A DNA stretch of 64,000 bases, taken from assembly GCA_033439685.1 (NCBI GenBank), contig JAUEDM010000001.1:4092001-4156000 (forward strand), written 5' to 3'. Shown here one piece after another: positions 33,951 to 46,015 of the stretch. The position numbers and the translations under genes are program-made. The notes under the pieces are model-generated. The model saw nothing but the letters and a program-made list of their open reading frames with translations. It was not told the DNA's origin and did not search any database. This stretch comes from Apodospora peruviana (lineage: Eukaryota; Ascomycota; Sordariomycetes; Sordariales; Lasiosphaeriaceae). Numbering within the stretch: position 1 is the stretch's first letter; every line of letters begins with the position of its first letter.

Positions 33951-34340
33951 GGTGTGTATGGTCGGTAGTTTCCACGCAGAGACTTGGTAGATGTCGATCA
34001 GGAGAATTCGGCGCGTCTGGCCGGAGACTTGATCTGTAGTCTGTACATTGGCTCTCTCGCCAGTCAGCTTCTGCACCCTAGTCACCTGCACTTGGTGTAC
34101 CTACCCAAGTGTCCCACTAACCCGGGTCATGGAAATCGATCCCACGCTATACCGCATACAGCTCATTGCGCGACCAGAGGGGGGCAAGGCACATAGGTAC
34201 AAACTCGGCACGCTCGGGTCATGCATGGAACTCGATCAGCCTTCCCATGCACGTTTAATTGCACAATGACAAGTGCAGGCTAACTCTGAGCTCGCTCAAG
34301 GACGCCCACCTCGCCTCGATCCAATAAATCAACCGCCATC
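33951..34340. other. Intergenic
   Basis: Shared upstream region of the regulator pseudogene (minus) and the membrane-protein relic (plus). No other feature is seen. Confidence 0.4.
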
Positions 34341-35595
34341 ATGAGCTCTAACTTTATGTTGTTCTCGGCCAGCGGCATGCCAGGAGACGTAGCGTGGGTG
34401 GCAGGCCATGGAGACGAGACTTCAATGATAAATGCCAGCTATGCACCATCATCAGTCAAGCTGCCGGGAATTTCATCGCCTGGTTCATCGACCAACACTT
34501 CACTCGACGAAGCTTCTGAAAACAGCTGACTGAGCAGTGCGGCTTGGGAGAAGACCTTCGATTATTGCCCCCAACAGAGCCGAGAAGCCGGAACTTGATT
34601 ATATATATCACTGTGAGATTGGCATCCAAACAATATATTTCTATACGGTTAACCTGAGCCCTGATAAGTACCAACAAGAACTTACTCTTGGAGTTAGATG
34701 CTGGAACGAAAAACGCCGTGGAGAATTTCTTGACGGAACTCGGTCACATTTAGTCATTCTCGAATGACCCTGATGCTACAATCACCACCCTGACTTGGAA
34801 CGAAACGGAAGTCGCCAAGAGTGGGAACTTAACATGGGACTCGGTTTACCCTTACCTGCGCGGGCCACCTACGACGGTTAGAGGATGGCAATTTCTGGGA
34901 GATGCCCAAAATGTCAACATCAATGGGGAAGACACGTTCTGGACAAATGATTCTACCCCCATAATCGGGAGACAAAAGTTTGTGCGATCCTTTTTTCAAC
35001 TGAGCTCGTCAGTTCCGTAGGATCCCAAAGCGGTCCCTTACAACTCAACATTCTGGCACAACAGACTCGACCGGCCTTCGACTGGAAGCTCCGTTCCTGA
35101 ACAGCAGCGTGGGCTGCAGCTGGCTGAGCATGCCTCTAGGCGAGTGCTTGTGCTACAAGGGGAAGCTGCTGACGGAGGACTTCCGGGTTGACGGCCACAA
35201 AGTCTGCACCGGCGGGGACGGGTACATCTGGGGCTTTTCTCGGTTCATAGTGGTTGTTGGGATTATTTTAGGAATTGGTCTGGTGTGCGGTCTGCACGTG
35301 CCTGTGGTTCTACTCGACACGCCATAGCAAACTCATACACGGGGCCAGAACCGCCGCCGAGACGGTGAGAAATATTCTAGATCTCTCCGAAGTTATCAAT
35401 AAGGAGGCGGGGAGCGATGCTTGTTCGTATACGCATAAGCAGCTGAGGAAACGGCTGGCGAGTTCTCACCCGGTCGGCTACGCTATCCAGGAGAGGATTG
35501 ACGGCATCAGCCACGTCGGACTAGTTTCGATGCCAGATGGAAGGATAGCAGTACGGCAAAAGATGGAGCTTGATAAGAGGAAGCAGTATGGGTGA
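34341..35595 (+). pseudogene. Membrane-protein gene relic
   Basis: Plus-strand coding-like pieces in changing frames: MSSNFMLFSASGMPGDVAWV (34341), TWNETEVAKSGNLTWDSVYP and RGWQFLGDAQNVNINGEDTF (34770-35000, with potential N-glycosylation sites), SRFIVVVGIILGIGLVCGLH (a membrane segment, 35240-35310) and a C-terminal frame with AETVRNILDLSEVINKEAGS ending at 35595. In-frame stops at 34529 and about 35018 break it. The order (extracellular glycosylated region, membrane segment, cytosolic helical tail) is coherent. The family is not recognised. Unrecognised introns could explain some frame changes. Confidence 0.5.
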
Positions 35596-36346
35596 TGTTA
35601 TAAATTTTGATTACCTAGCGTGCCTAGTACGACTTCCTAGAGTCTGAGATATATAAGTTAAATAACATACCTACCTACATCCACTAATTAGTATCCGATA
35701 TTCTTATACGTCAGGTACGGATGATGAACAATTCTGAAAAGAAAAAGAATCCCGTTAATCTTGCAAAATCTCTCATTCAAATCGTTTCGAAACTCGTTTT
35801 AAAAAGCCACCAACTATTTGAAGTTACCTAATGATGCCTTACCTTGGTTAATAATAATTCCCGAGGTGGAAAGACTGGGAGAATATTACGTGCATCTCCA
35901 AGGCGCGATCTGACCGGTTTAAATCCGAGATTCGTCCTCCTGGTCGGTTCGGCTTGTTAAGGCAAAGCAAAACCCGGCACCCAAAGCCGAGCCCGCTAGA
36001 AACCCAAAGCCCGGTCAGGTTTCACCGCCCTCAATCGGAGTTTACGGATTGACAGATGCGCGAAAGCGACGAACCCGAGGTCGCACACGCGCAGTAAGTA
36101 TCATCTCCATTAGGATACACTATACGCCGATATCCAGATACGACAATCCGGATACGCAGCGCTCAACATGACATCATTGTTCAACTTCTAATGTTGAGCA
36201 GATAAACTTCCATCGTATAAAGACTCGGGTCCTCATACGGTTGTCGTTTATTAGTATCACCAACTCACTTTTGAGATAAACACACTCCTCAACAAGTCGA
36301 CACCCCGTTTTCACATTAACACCTCCAGCACGAACCGAAAGAAAAC
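35596..36346. other. Promoter region of the SDR gene
   Basis: AT-rich, with a TATAAAG at 36216-36222 about 125 bases before the SDR start. Otherwise empty. Confidence 0.5.
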
Positions 36347-37105
36347 ATGTCTCTCACTGGCAAAGTATTCCTCATCACCGGCGCAACAAAGGGCATCGGC
36401 GCCGCCGTCACCAGACTTGTCATTTCTCAAGGCGCCTCCGTCGTTCTCAGCTACCAGTCCGACAAATCCGGCGCAGAGTCATTCGTCTCCTCCCTTGAAC
36501 TTCCTGAAGACTCCAGGAGGAAGCGCGTCCTCGCCATCCAAGCAGATGCCTCCTCCCTCCCGGACATCGACCGCCTCGTCACCGCCGCAGTCACCCAATT
36601 CGGCCACATCGACGTCGTGATGCCCAACGCCGGAACCATGAGCATGCTCGACCTCGAGCACGTCACCCCCGAATCCTACGACACCCACTTCAACCTCAAC
36701 ACCAAAGGTCCTTTGTTTCTGGTCCAGAAATCCGTCCCGTACATGCCGCCAGGAAGTCGCGTGATTTTTGTTTCCACCGGCGTGACCAGCCTGAGCTCCG
36801 TCATGCCGGGGTATCTGCTGTACGCGGCGACAAAGGCAGCTGTTGAGCAGTTCACGCGCGTGCTGTCAAAAGATCTGGGCAGGAAGGGGATCAGTGTCAA
36901 CTGCGTGGCGCCGGGGCCTTGCGGGACTGAGCTGTTTTACCGCGGCAAGACCCAGGAGGTGCTGGACATGATTAGTAACCAGAGTCCGTTCCGGCGTGTT
37001 GGTACGCCCGAGGAGGTCGCCGGTGTTGTGGCGTTCTTGGCCGTGAAGGAGAGTAGCTGGGTTTCGGGGCAGGTTATCGGGGTGAATGGGGCGAATATGG
37101 TGTAA
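36347..37105 (+). CDS. Short-chain dehydrogenase/reductase (classical SDR)
   Basis: Single exon, 252 aa, the normal length for a classical SDR. The Rossmann motif TGATKGIG is at 11-18, NAG at 94-96, the catalytic Ser at about 143 (FVSTGVTS), Tyr159 and Lys163 in YAATK, and the C-terminal VSGQVIGVNG block is intact. It uses NAD(P)H; the substrate is unknown. Resemblance is to 3-oxoacyl reductase or versicolorin-reductase-like SDRs in general. It stands alone, with a TATA-like element upstream and no partner gene nearby. Confidence 0.93.
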   Translation: MSLTGKVFLITGATKGIGAAVTRLVISQGASVVLSYQSDKSGAESFVSSLELPEDSRRKRVLAIQADASSLPDIDRLVTAAVTQFGHIDVVMPNAGTMSMLDLEHVTPESYDTHFNLNTKGPLFLVQKSVPYMPPGSRVIFVSTGVTSLSSVMPGYLLYAATKAAVEQFTRVLSKDLGRKGISVNCVAPGPCGTELFYRGKTQEVLDMISNQSPFRRVGTPEEVAGVVAFLAVKESSWVSGQVIGVNGANMV

Positions 37106-37471
37106 TTACTTAGTTACTGTGTGTGCGTGTTGATTGTCTCGATATGTTTTGTTTCGGTTGGACTTTGGATTATTCGGGATTTGAATACCTACCAGGTACC
37201 TGGGTAGGTAGGCATCCAATTAACATGCGTTTATGACAGAGAGAAAGAAAGAGCTTGATCACATGTATTCGCACCCCTTCCGAATGATAGATGTGTTTTA
37301 ACGCGTTTTATGAAGCAGATGTCTGATAGATGCAGATAAGGAAGAGAAAAAAAGGGGCAAGTCAGAGTAAACAAAGGTGAGAAAACAGACACGAAAGAGA
37401 TAGAAACAGAACACGTAGATTAGCAAGAACGAAGAAGGAAGGAGAAAAAAAAATAAAGAAAGAGAAATATC

Positions 37472-37545
37472 TGCTGTCCTGGGCTTCGAACCCAACCGGA
37501 AAGCCGAGTTTCTCAGAGTAATCAAAAACAAAACTTTTGCCAGCA
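37472..37545 (-). pseudogene. tRNA-like relic
   Basis: A 74-base stretch on the minus strand has a near-complete acceptor pairing (TGCTGGC with GACAGCA, one mismatch) and a good T-arm (TTGGGTTCGAAGCCCAG), but no acceptable D or anticodon arm. It lies 31 bases from a functional-looking tRNA-Lys. Confidence 0.3.
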
Positions 37546-37576
37546 AAGAGCAAACACGAAAAGATAAATTCAAATC

Positions 37577-37649
37577 GCCAACGGCGAGACTCGAACTCGC
37601 AACATTCAGATTAAAAGTCTGACGCGCTGACCAATTGCGCCACGTCGGC
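37577..37649 (-). tRNA. tRNA-Lys (UUU)
   Basis: Seventy-three bases, no intron. The acceptor stem GCCGACG pairs with CGTTGGC (one G-T), the anticodon arm CAGA-CTTTTAA-TCTG carries UUU, and the T-arm reads CGAGTTCGAGTCTCG. CCA is not encoded, as expected in eukaryotes. Confidence 0.95.
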
Positions 37650-39263
37650 TGGGATTTGTATTTTTCGTGTTCTATTTCTCTCTTTGTATTTCGAGATGGA
37701 TTCGCTTCTTGGCAGATAGACGACGCTAGACTCTCAGAAGTGGATTAATGCAACAGGGAGAAAAAAAAAAAAAAATAGTCTCATGCAAAAAAACTCCATA
37801 ATAGTATGGAACAGTATGGAACCACTTCGTGTGGTGGAACATGAAATCTCAGATCTCAAGCTGTTGTGGAGTAGAGCCTGCATGACCACGGATGATCGGA
37901 CTACCACGCCGGTCGTTCGTCGCCTGAGGTTTTGCCTCCCGTCCGCTTTGTTTGTCCTTGCCGGTGACTCGAGTAGGTAACCGGACTGAAGAAATGTAGG
38001 GAAAGACGACCGAATGAAGCAGTGCTGTGTGTTCCAAGGTGCCACTTGTCGAGCATGCTCGCCGCCGGGCGGTGGCCATACATACAATTGATATCACATC
38101 GTGCGAGACGAGTTGGGACGAAATTGGGATGGACCCTGAGATGGTCAGTTCTGAAAGTGTGGGTTCGAGAAAGGGGTTGGGATCAAGGGCCCAAGGGGTA
38201 ACACGGGGTGTCCTGAGTTTGCTTTGATGGAGACGATTGGCTTTGCGGTGCAGTTTTGTTCATCAGGCCGCGTGGCCTTGCTGTGACACGATGATGGGGA
38301 TCGATGAGGGGGCAAAGCTGTCATGAGACTGTGATTAATAACGAAGGGTACCCCTTGAACCTGTCTGCCCGGCTCCCTGGTCGACGGTTGCCTTGTGGGT
38401 AGAAATGCACGTCATGAAGTGTCAGCCAGGCTTGAAATGAACAATACAGACTTGGATTATTGTGTTAGTGCTGATTCTTCTCGAAAGATCCTATCTACAT
38501 AAGGTCAATGGCAATAACGACAGGCTAGTCGTAATGCGCGGCCTGCCCTGTTTCAAAACGGAGCCGATATGGTCCCCATGAAAGGTAAAAAAGTAAACGA
38601 GGAAAGAACGCCATTGTGCAATGCTTTCCTGTCCAGTATTCGGTTCCCAAGTTGCTTGGCCCCATGATGTGGAAAGTCCCCTGTATATATATATATATAT
38701 ATTTTTTTTTTCGATGTCCAGAGCCACATGAACCGTTGTCGCGACGCGAAGTAGTGGCATAAACCAACCGCTCATGTTTCAACCGTGCTGGGAAAAGCAA
38801 CTCACATAAACCCCGCCCAAATCCTCAATGCGCCGACGCCGATGTAAACCCCAAAATACATCCGAAGAAAAATAAATGCGATGACGGGTTTAAACAGAAC
38901 CCATACGTCGACTAACGTCCGTGTGCTCGAGTCGACATAGTGGGGTGGGTATTGGTGGCTGGGCCGGGTATAATTCGTACTGATGATAATTAATACAGGG
39001 TCGTGAGCTCGCGGCTTTCTGCCGAACGATCAACAACATGGTCTTGTCGAGACCGGTGTCGACACAACGTGAAGCGCTAGTAGCAACCGAGACGTAGTTT
39101 AGCGCCCTTGCCTGCTGCGACGGTTGTGTCCTGCAACCCACCTCAACCAACCATTCGAGACCAGGTGTCGCGGGACACCGGTCAACACCATCCGACAGCC
39201 TCAGATCCCTAACTCGAGCACTGTCCCGTCGCCATTCACCCCAAATGACATTGTAGCGGGAAT
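37650..39263. other. Intergenic, no gene seen
   Basis: Contains a (TA)n plus T-run at 38684-38711 and a poly-A run at 37762-37775. Overlapping short frames have no motifs. Confidence 0.5.
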
Positions 39264-39815
39264 TCATTTCTTGGATCTGCCACCCGGTGCCGTGATCTTG
39301 CTCGTCGTCATTAGGTCGCCGATGTACTTCTGTAAGAATTTGTTATTGTTGTCGAGCTTGTGGTGTTCCTCCTTGACCGCTTCGATCCGGTTGAACAACG
39401 TAATGAGAGAGTCTTGGAGCGCTTTCGCATGTCTGTTGGCTAGTTAGCATAGCTCTTTCGGCATCTGATCCATAGCCGAGTGTCTTGGCTAGATTTTGAG
39501 GCAGCCATGGCGACACGTTGAAAGTTCGGACCTTTGTAACTCTGCTCTTGCTTCCTTGCCCATTGCCTCGATATCCTGGCTTGTTCTCCTCGGGCTCATG
39601 GCCCTCACATCGTCCGGTCCAACCTCCAGCTCGACGGGTCCCACTTCAGAAGAGTCTCTCGGTACGATCATGGTCCCGCTGCTTCGACGACTGGGAAGGC
39701 CTGGTCGAATCGGAATCGGGGCGAGGATTTGGTTGTCGACCTGGTGGTCGACCGACGAGGCCGAGGATGAATCCGAGCGCTCCATGTTAGGCTTGTGTGG
39801 ATTATCCTCCTCCAT
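39264..39815 (-). CDS. Short coiled-coil protein, SCOC/UNC-69-like
   Basis: Two exons (39815-39532 and 39432-39264; intron GTCCGA..AACAG) give 150 aa. The N-terminal 80 residues are Ser/acidic and disordered; the remainder is a continuous heptad helix: RRTSQDIEAMGKEARAELQR, HAKALQDSLITLFNRIEAVK, EEHHKLDNNNKFLQKYIGDL, ending MTTSKITAPGGRSKK. The conserved core 'LQ(D/E)-x-L-x(3)-R-(I/V)-E-x-VK-x-E..L..(N/E)N..L..YI..LM' of SCOC-family proteins is plain. In animals the family acts at the Golgi and in autophagy; a role here is inferred. Exon 2 has no ATG and would be missed by simple ORF calling. Confidence 0.8.
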
Positions 39816-42800
39816 GTCGGCGACGCGACCGATAACGAGGCGTGTGGGTGGTGGTTTGTCGGTTGAGACAGGTCGTGAGAATACGGAGAGGAATGCGGTA
39901 TTAAGGATGGAAGTTTCGCCCGATTATTATCTGTCGTTATCGTTCCGCACAACCGGTTTATTATTGCCACCCACCGCTCGTCAATCTGCGTGGCGCACGC
40001 AGGGCTGATGACAGATGGCTGTTGACTGTGGACAAACCGACAGGCGTGGGTTGTGGTGTGGGAAAGTGAGCAGGTTGAAAGCGAATTTTCGGGAGTCCGA
40101 GTTGACAGGCGGGAGTTTGAGGGGTACCTTAGCTGCCGCGCAGGGGAGCAGGCAGTCGCTGGGTCTCTATCTAGGAACAGTAAGAAGGTGTAGCCGTGGG
40201 CCGTGGGTTGTGGGTTTGGACTGCTTTCGAGGTACGGTACTTCGTGGTGGTTGTGTTGGGTGGTAGTATCCGTAAATGGGGGTCGAAGTCGTGGGTCGTG
40301 GGATTTTCGGGGACTGACTGGAGCACCGCCGACGACGTCAGGGCTGTCGTCGAATTGCCCATTCCCTCAAGTGGCTTCTGAGAGCTAATCCTGGTCGGGC
40401 CGCCCCAGACAGTGCGAACAACAGTAAAGAGAGCCAGCAGAGATGGAGATGACGGCTAGGACGGACAGTGTGGCCGCTGTCATTGGGCATGGGCCGGTGG
40501 GCTTCCAGTCCCGCACTGCTGGGATGTGAAATGGTCTCCTGGGGGCTTGTGGGGCGCCGAAGGTGGCCGACGGGGGCTTGGTCCTGTTTTCCTACCGCGA
40601 TCAGCGAGCTGTGCCTTGCTCACTTGCTGCTCGACTGGTCGCGGGGACAATGAGGGGTCTTTCTCAGGTCTGAGCATCTAGTTTGAGAGGCTGGCTCTGG
40701 AAGGCAGAATGGCGATCGGAGAAAATCATTTTCAAGTGAGTATCGCAAGACCGAACCTGAGGTCGGACGGGGCGACGTGTACCGAGACCTCCTAATCAAA
40801 ATGTATCCTTGAAGATGAATGTGCTGAAACTGGTCGTGTGGCACAGAACCTGGAAACCGAAAGCCGCATTCCCAAGAACTCTGAACGGGTTCCAATTCCG
40901 CAGACTGCCTGCAGCGAAGCGAACCTCCAGTTTGACTGAAGTCGACTCTTTGGCACTCTGGCAGGCAGTCTTTGCCAAGTGGCAGCGCGCAAAGTCAGAG
41001 CCCTTGGTGAATGTTCAGGGTTGAGTGGAGGCAGGGCAGTGGGGTAACTTTGCCGATCGGCAACGGTGACGCCACAGTGCGCCACGGTCATTGGCTCTCC
41101 GCAGTGGGTCTTGACACACTCCAAAAGAGCTCAGCAGGGGTCAGTTAGGTCAGTTAATGATGAAATGGCTGCAAATCATGGAAAATCCATTTTCTGCACC
41201 GACAAGTTGCCGCAAAAGATGGGATTTGTGACCCTGCCAGTGCTTATTCGACCTGCGTTTCTGCAGATTCTGCAGGCTCCCGGGGCTCCATCTCAATTTC
41301 CATTGAATACCTACATTACGTGCGCACAGTGCTGCTCCTTTCTTCACCTTCATTTCCCCCTCCTCATAATTAACCTCCCCTCCGGTAGCAGCCCGGCCAC
41401 TCACGTTCCAGCCGGCTTTCATGAAAGCATAAAAATACAAACACTCAACCACAATGCTCGACGGTACGGACGGACTCCCAGAAATCGACAACACGGAAGC
41501 GGACTCAAAGGGACCTGCACAAGGTTGACATCTCGGATTGCGCCCCAGGTTCCAACTGTCGATGACCCTGAGGTTCAACAATGTTGTTTGCCGGGCATCT
41601 TCCTTCTCTTCTCGAACAAACAATGCCTGCAGGTAACACAACAGGACAATGTAAACGGCGGACTACTGGTGGAAACGCTGTGCTGACTGGTGTTGGCATT
41701 CGCTCAAGACGACCCTTTTACGAAAACTGAGCCAATAGGATCGGGCGCCTTACACACCGAGCTTTTGCATTCATCTGGTTATGTCATGATCGGCGGACAT
41801 ATTGAGCACCACCAGGCGAAAGTTCCACGCCGCTGCCAGTGATTCGTCCGGTCGGGAGAGACCATAGTGTACAACCCTTCCTCCGTTTCAGTTATCTCGC
41901 GCTCTATTCAAGAATATTGAATACGTAATATCCCCGGTCGTCTTCCAACACGAAGTCTCAGTTTCATGTCATCTCGAACAAGTCACCATCAAGCCTCACA
42001 GGGCGGTGGTCTGAAAGATACAACTACGCCGCAATCTCGAATAACTACGCCTTATTTTCACTCTAAAATGACGATATGATGGCCCCTCCCGCTGGCCGCT
42101 GTCAGCTGCTACACTAGGACCAGGAGTCGCACTGTGTTGATCCCCTCTCCTCCGACATAGCCGACCTAACTGTGGGATTACCGCCAACAGTCTGCTTGCC
42201 GACGTACGCGGAGGCGGCGGAGACGGCCGTGGTTGACACCAGAGGTTACACAGTGATACCGGTCAGCCCGTTCATCCGTCGGCGTGCCACTCCATCACCG
42301 GTCGCACCATGCAAGCCGCCCTTCCGCTGACCTTGTCCTCTGCTGCTTTGCCGTGTAGTTTCTTCCTGCCGCGTTTCTATTTGAATATCATGGCAGTCTT
42401 GGCGGTGGTCATGACACCGAACATGTCCCTGACAGCTCACGGTGACGTCGGTTTCTACAAAACTCTGCTGCTTTTGCCTTATCGTCCTCACGAAGCCATA
42501 GCCAGGCATCCTTGGGTAAAACTGTCCGACTCTCGACATGTCCGGATTCGGTGTCTGATCTGGGACAAAATCTGAGACCTCCGCTTCGCTCGGAAATCGG
42601 CATGTTGTCGTGTGTGCCAAGAGGGTTGGCGCAGTAGCGGTATGAACCGCTTCGAGAAAAACGTCACGCACGGCCTGGGTCCCCCCCTACTTAGTGCAAT
42701 GCCGATCCAGGAGAAGCGGTGCGCGATAACTGGTCCTTTGCTGACTTGGTTGGCTTGGCGGGCATGGTCCCGGGACCTCGTCCCCATTCCGATTCAGTCG

Positions 42801-44277
42801 CCGGATATCAATCGACAGGGGCAGTGTCCACTCCTTTATCTCCTTTTCTCCTTTGTGTTGTTATTTACCTCGCAGAGATCACATCAAGCCTTTGCCGACC
42901 GATCATCTTGCCCCTGAGCTGGGTACACCACACGGGCACTTGCCTTGACTAGGTAGTCTAGGAGGAAGATTCCATTTCCTTCCACCAGCCTGGGAAAGGA
43001 CAGGCTTCCCGTCCGATCGTTAACACTGTTGACGATCTTGGAAGACAGCATTCAATATATATTGACTCGTCTCATCCTTCTTGGAGATACTGGAACACCT
43101 GGTGCGGCAGGCTCGATGCCGAGTTGACACACATGCATCCCTACCTCGCGACTGTACAGATCTGGCGCTTAAGTGGCTTCTTCTTCCGGTAGTCGGGCCT
43201 CAGTCAGGTATCACCAAGGACTCCACGTGAGCAGGAAGGTCATGGTCTACGACCTAGGCGCTATCCGGTATTCCATCTACTTAAAGCCGTAATGTCACCG
43301 ACAACAACAGCACGATCCTTTGTTTAGATATACATATTTGCATGAATACTGTGCTATACGGATACAGGTGGGATTCGTAGGTACCAAAAGAACGGCAACC
43401 GTCTCAAAGACAGCAGCCAGTTCTCACCACTTGCTTTGACACCGGGACTGCCAGCAGATCCCCAGAGAGTCCAATGTTTACATCCCACCTCACTTATACG
43501 GGTATCCTCGAACTCGTTGTAAAAAGCCCTGAGAGGCCGAGCCTACGACCACCGCTTTCACGTCGAAAGGTTAGTATCAAATTACAACGAAAAATGAAGG
43601 CGAATATTCACCTTTTCCAAGTATAAAACTGCTGGAGAAACTTTTGACGCCTGATGACTTTGTGGATGAAGTGCAAGTGAGTGCCGTGGATGATCTCGCG
43701 CAGACTGGATCCAGGAGTGGTCATGGTATCTAGGATGTGGTGTCTTGCGAGGTCCAGACGGTAGACAACCTAGAGGACACCGGTACTAGTGATAGAGACC
43801 TGCATTTTATTTATTGCACAAGACGAAGAACCCTGAAAGTAATTTCTGTAAGAGAGGTGTAGCTTATTAGCTCCTCTACTATGGAAGGTAGATAGGTAGG
43901 TAGACGTTTGGGTCGCATTGCCCGACCTCACATCTGCATAACGCCAGCTGGCACTTTTATCTGCACGAACGGCTCGAGGCCGTTGAGCAAAGCTGTAACT
44001 TTTTTACGTAGTGCTGGGCATCTGCAAGCCACTTCATCGTTGATGCGAAAATGGGCGATGGCGTGATTCCCGGGGAAAGGTATTTTGTTACTCAAATTCA
44101 AAAACCTTAGCCGAACGCCTAGCTGCAGTGTTCCTCCTCCACTAATCAGCAAAAACACTCGAGCTCCGCTTATTTTCTTACCTACCTACCCACTTCGCCG
44201 CCGTGCCACTGCATCGCAACTGACTCGACGTCGCTCTCCTCAAAAGACACTCACCCGCAGACATATCAATTTGGCTG
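39816..44277. other. 4.5-kb gene-poor stretch
   Basis: Many overlapping short frames on both strands (for example 41066-41686 plus, 42246-42671 minus) lack motifs, splice context or consistent composition. A short plus-strand start at 41455 (MLDGTDGLPEIDNTEADSKG) has an A-rich leader, but I could not extend it convincingly. Confidence 0.45.
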
Positions 44278-44320
44278 AAAAAAAAAAAAAAAAAGAAAAA
44301 AAAAAAAAAAAAAAAAAAAA
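44278..44320 (+). promoter_or_regulatory. Poly(A) leader next to the start codon
   Basis: Forty-three bases, all A except one G, ending five bases before the ATG of the amino-acid permease. If transcribed, it would be an A-rich 5' UTR. Confidence 0.6.
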
Positions 44321-44325
44321 GGAAC

Positions 44326-46015
44326 ATGGCAGAGATACACGAGCGACAGCCACTTTTAAACAACAACGGCCCTCAAGGACCAGAAGGCGAGAATGGCGTC
44401 GTCTCCGATGCCGAGGCCAGAGGACACGGGTCATTCTCGCGAAATCTGGGTGCCCTCGAAGCATTTGCCATCGTCATCAGCATCGTCATCGGCAGCGGCG
44501 TCTTCACCTCTCCCGGTTCCATCGACACCAATGTTCCGTCACCGGGCGCAGCCTTGATTGTCTGGCTCATCGGCGGCGTCCTGGCCTGGACTGGTGCGGC
44601 GACCCTTGCTGAACTTGGCACCGCGATTCCTGGACAGGGCGGCGTGCAGCCCTTTCTCAAGTACATCTACGGCGATATCTTTGGTTTTTTGTCGGCCTGG
44701 ACTTGGGTGGTGGCCGTTATGCCCGCCACGCTCGCCATCCTGAGCATCGTCTTCATCGAGAGTATTTACTCTGCCATGGGCGTCACAGACCAGGGTGCAA
44801 GCATCGGGCATAAGCTGCTCTCTATTCTCGTATTAGTCATCATCAGCGTGGCAAACTCGATCAGTACCAAGGCTAGCACCAGACTCAACAACTTCTTTGT
44901 TGTTGCCAAGTTTTTTGCCATTGCTGCCCTTGTCGTGGCCGGGGTCGTTGTCGTGATCCTCCAAGTCTCGGATCCTGCCCGGAACGTCGGGGGAAGAGAC
45001 TGGTTTGAGAAGTCATGGTTTGCCTTTAGAGATAGCATCAACCCGGATGGTAGTCTTACGCATTGGAAAGAGCTGAGCGAATGGGAGCTGTTTGGGCATC
45101 TTTCTGCCGCGCTTTATGCCGCGCTATGGGCGTACTCAGGATGGGACAAGGTAAGTAAACACGGTACTTGTAACAGTCATGAACACATGAGTTAACTATC
45201 CTACAGGCTATCTACATCTCGGCCGAGCTTTCGGCACCTTCTCGACAACTACCCCTCGCTATCAATACCGCCCTTCCAACAATCATCCTATGCTTCCTCA
45301 CGGCGAATGCGGCATACTACGTCCTGCTTCCCTGGAGTGTTGTGTCAACGACTGACAGTGTCGCTGTGGTAAGAAAGACGCATCCCATTCCCATAATCTA
45401 CTTTGATTTCCCTCTGACTCTTTATAGACGGCCATTACACGCTTGCTGGGATCAGCATTTGGCATCGTGGCAGCCGTGGTGATTTGCCTCGTCGTGGCCG
45501 GTTCCCTTCTCGGAAACTCCTTTGTCGCCGGCCGGATGACTGTTGCAGCTGCGCACATGAATTGGCTGCCCCCGTTTCTGAGCATCCTAGGACGAGTTGG
45601 AGCAGTCAGACCGACTACGGAGGACAATGAGACAGAACAACACCTTGCCGAACCCAAGTCGGATGCCCCGATCAACGCGCTCATCCTCTCGACTATCCTT
45701 TCGGCACTGTATATTCTCTTGGGCAGCTTCCGCGCTCTCTTGACATTCAACGGTCTTGGAGAGTATTCGTTCTTCTTCCTTACTGTCGTCGGGGCTATTG
45801 TACTGCGATATCGCGAGCCGACTCTCATTCGCCCATATCGACCACTCATCTTGATACCAGTCATTTTCTCCCTGGTGAGCGGGTTTGTGGTCATACGCGG
45901 GGCTGCCTTTGCTCCCGTCCAGGCTCTTGTGCTGGCTGCGGTCTGGGCCCTAGGGTTGGTGTTCTACTGGGTTCAGAGGTGGCAGCAGCGACGTGGCCTC
46001 GCCAACGGAGTTTAA
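44326..46015 (+). CDS. Amino-acid permease, LAT/Mup1-like APC family
   Basis: Exons 44326-45150, 45207-45368 and 45428-46015 join in phase 0 to give 524 aa. A hydrophilic N-terminus (ERQPLLNN) precedes the APC helix-1 signature AFAIVISIVIGSGVFTSPGS. About twelve membrane segments follow, with NSISTKASTRLNNFF near the middle and GWDKAIYISAELSAPSRQLP across the first junction, a pattern found in LAT and fungal Mup1-type transporters. Expected role: amino-acid uptake at the plasma membrane; methionine or other neutral amino acids are possible substrates but not readable. The ATG sits in an AACATGG context right after the poly(A) leader. Confidence 0.93.

Noticed and set aside
41066..41686. 206-codon plus-strand frame in the gene-poor gap
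   Set aside because: Composition and lack of ordered motifs suggest chance; overlapped by a minus-strand frame of similar length.
44178..44366. Minus-strand frame with a long Phe run
   Set aside because: Phe run is the antisense of the poly(A) leader.
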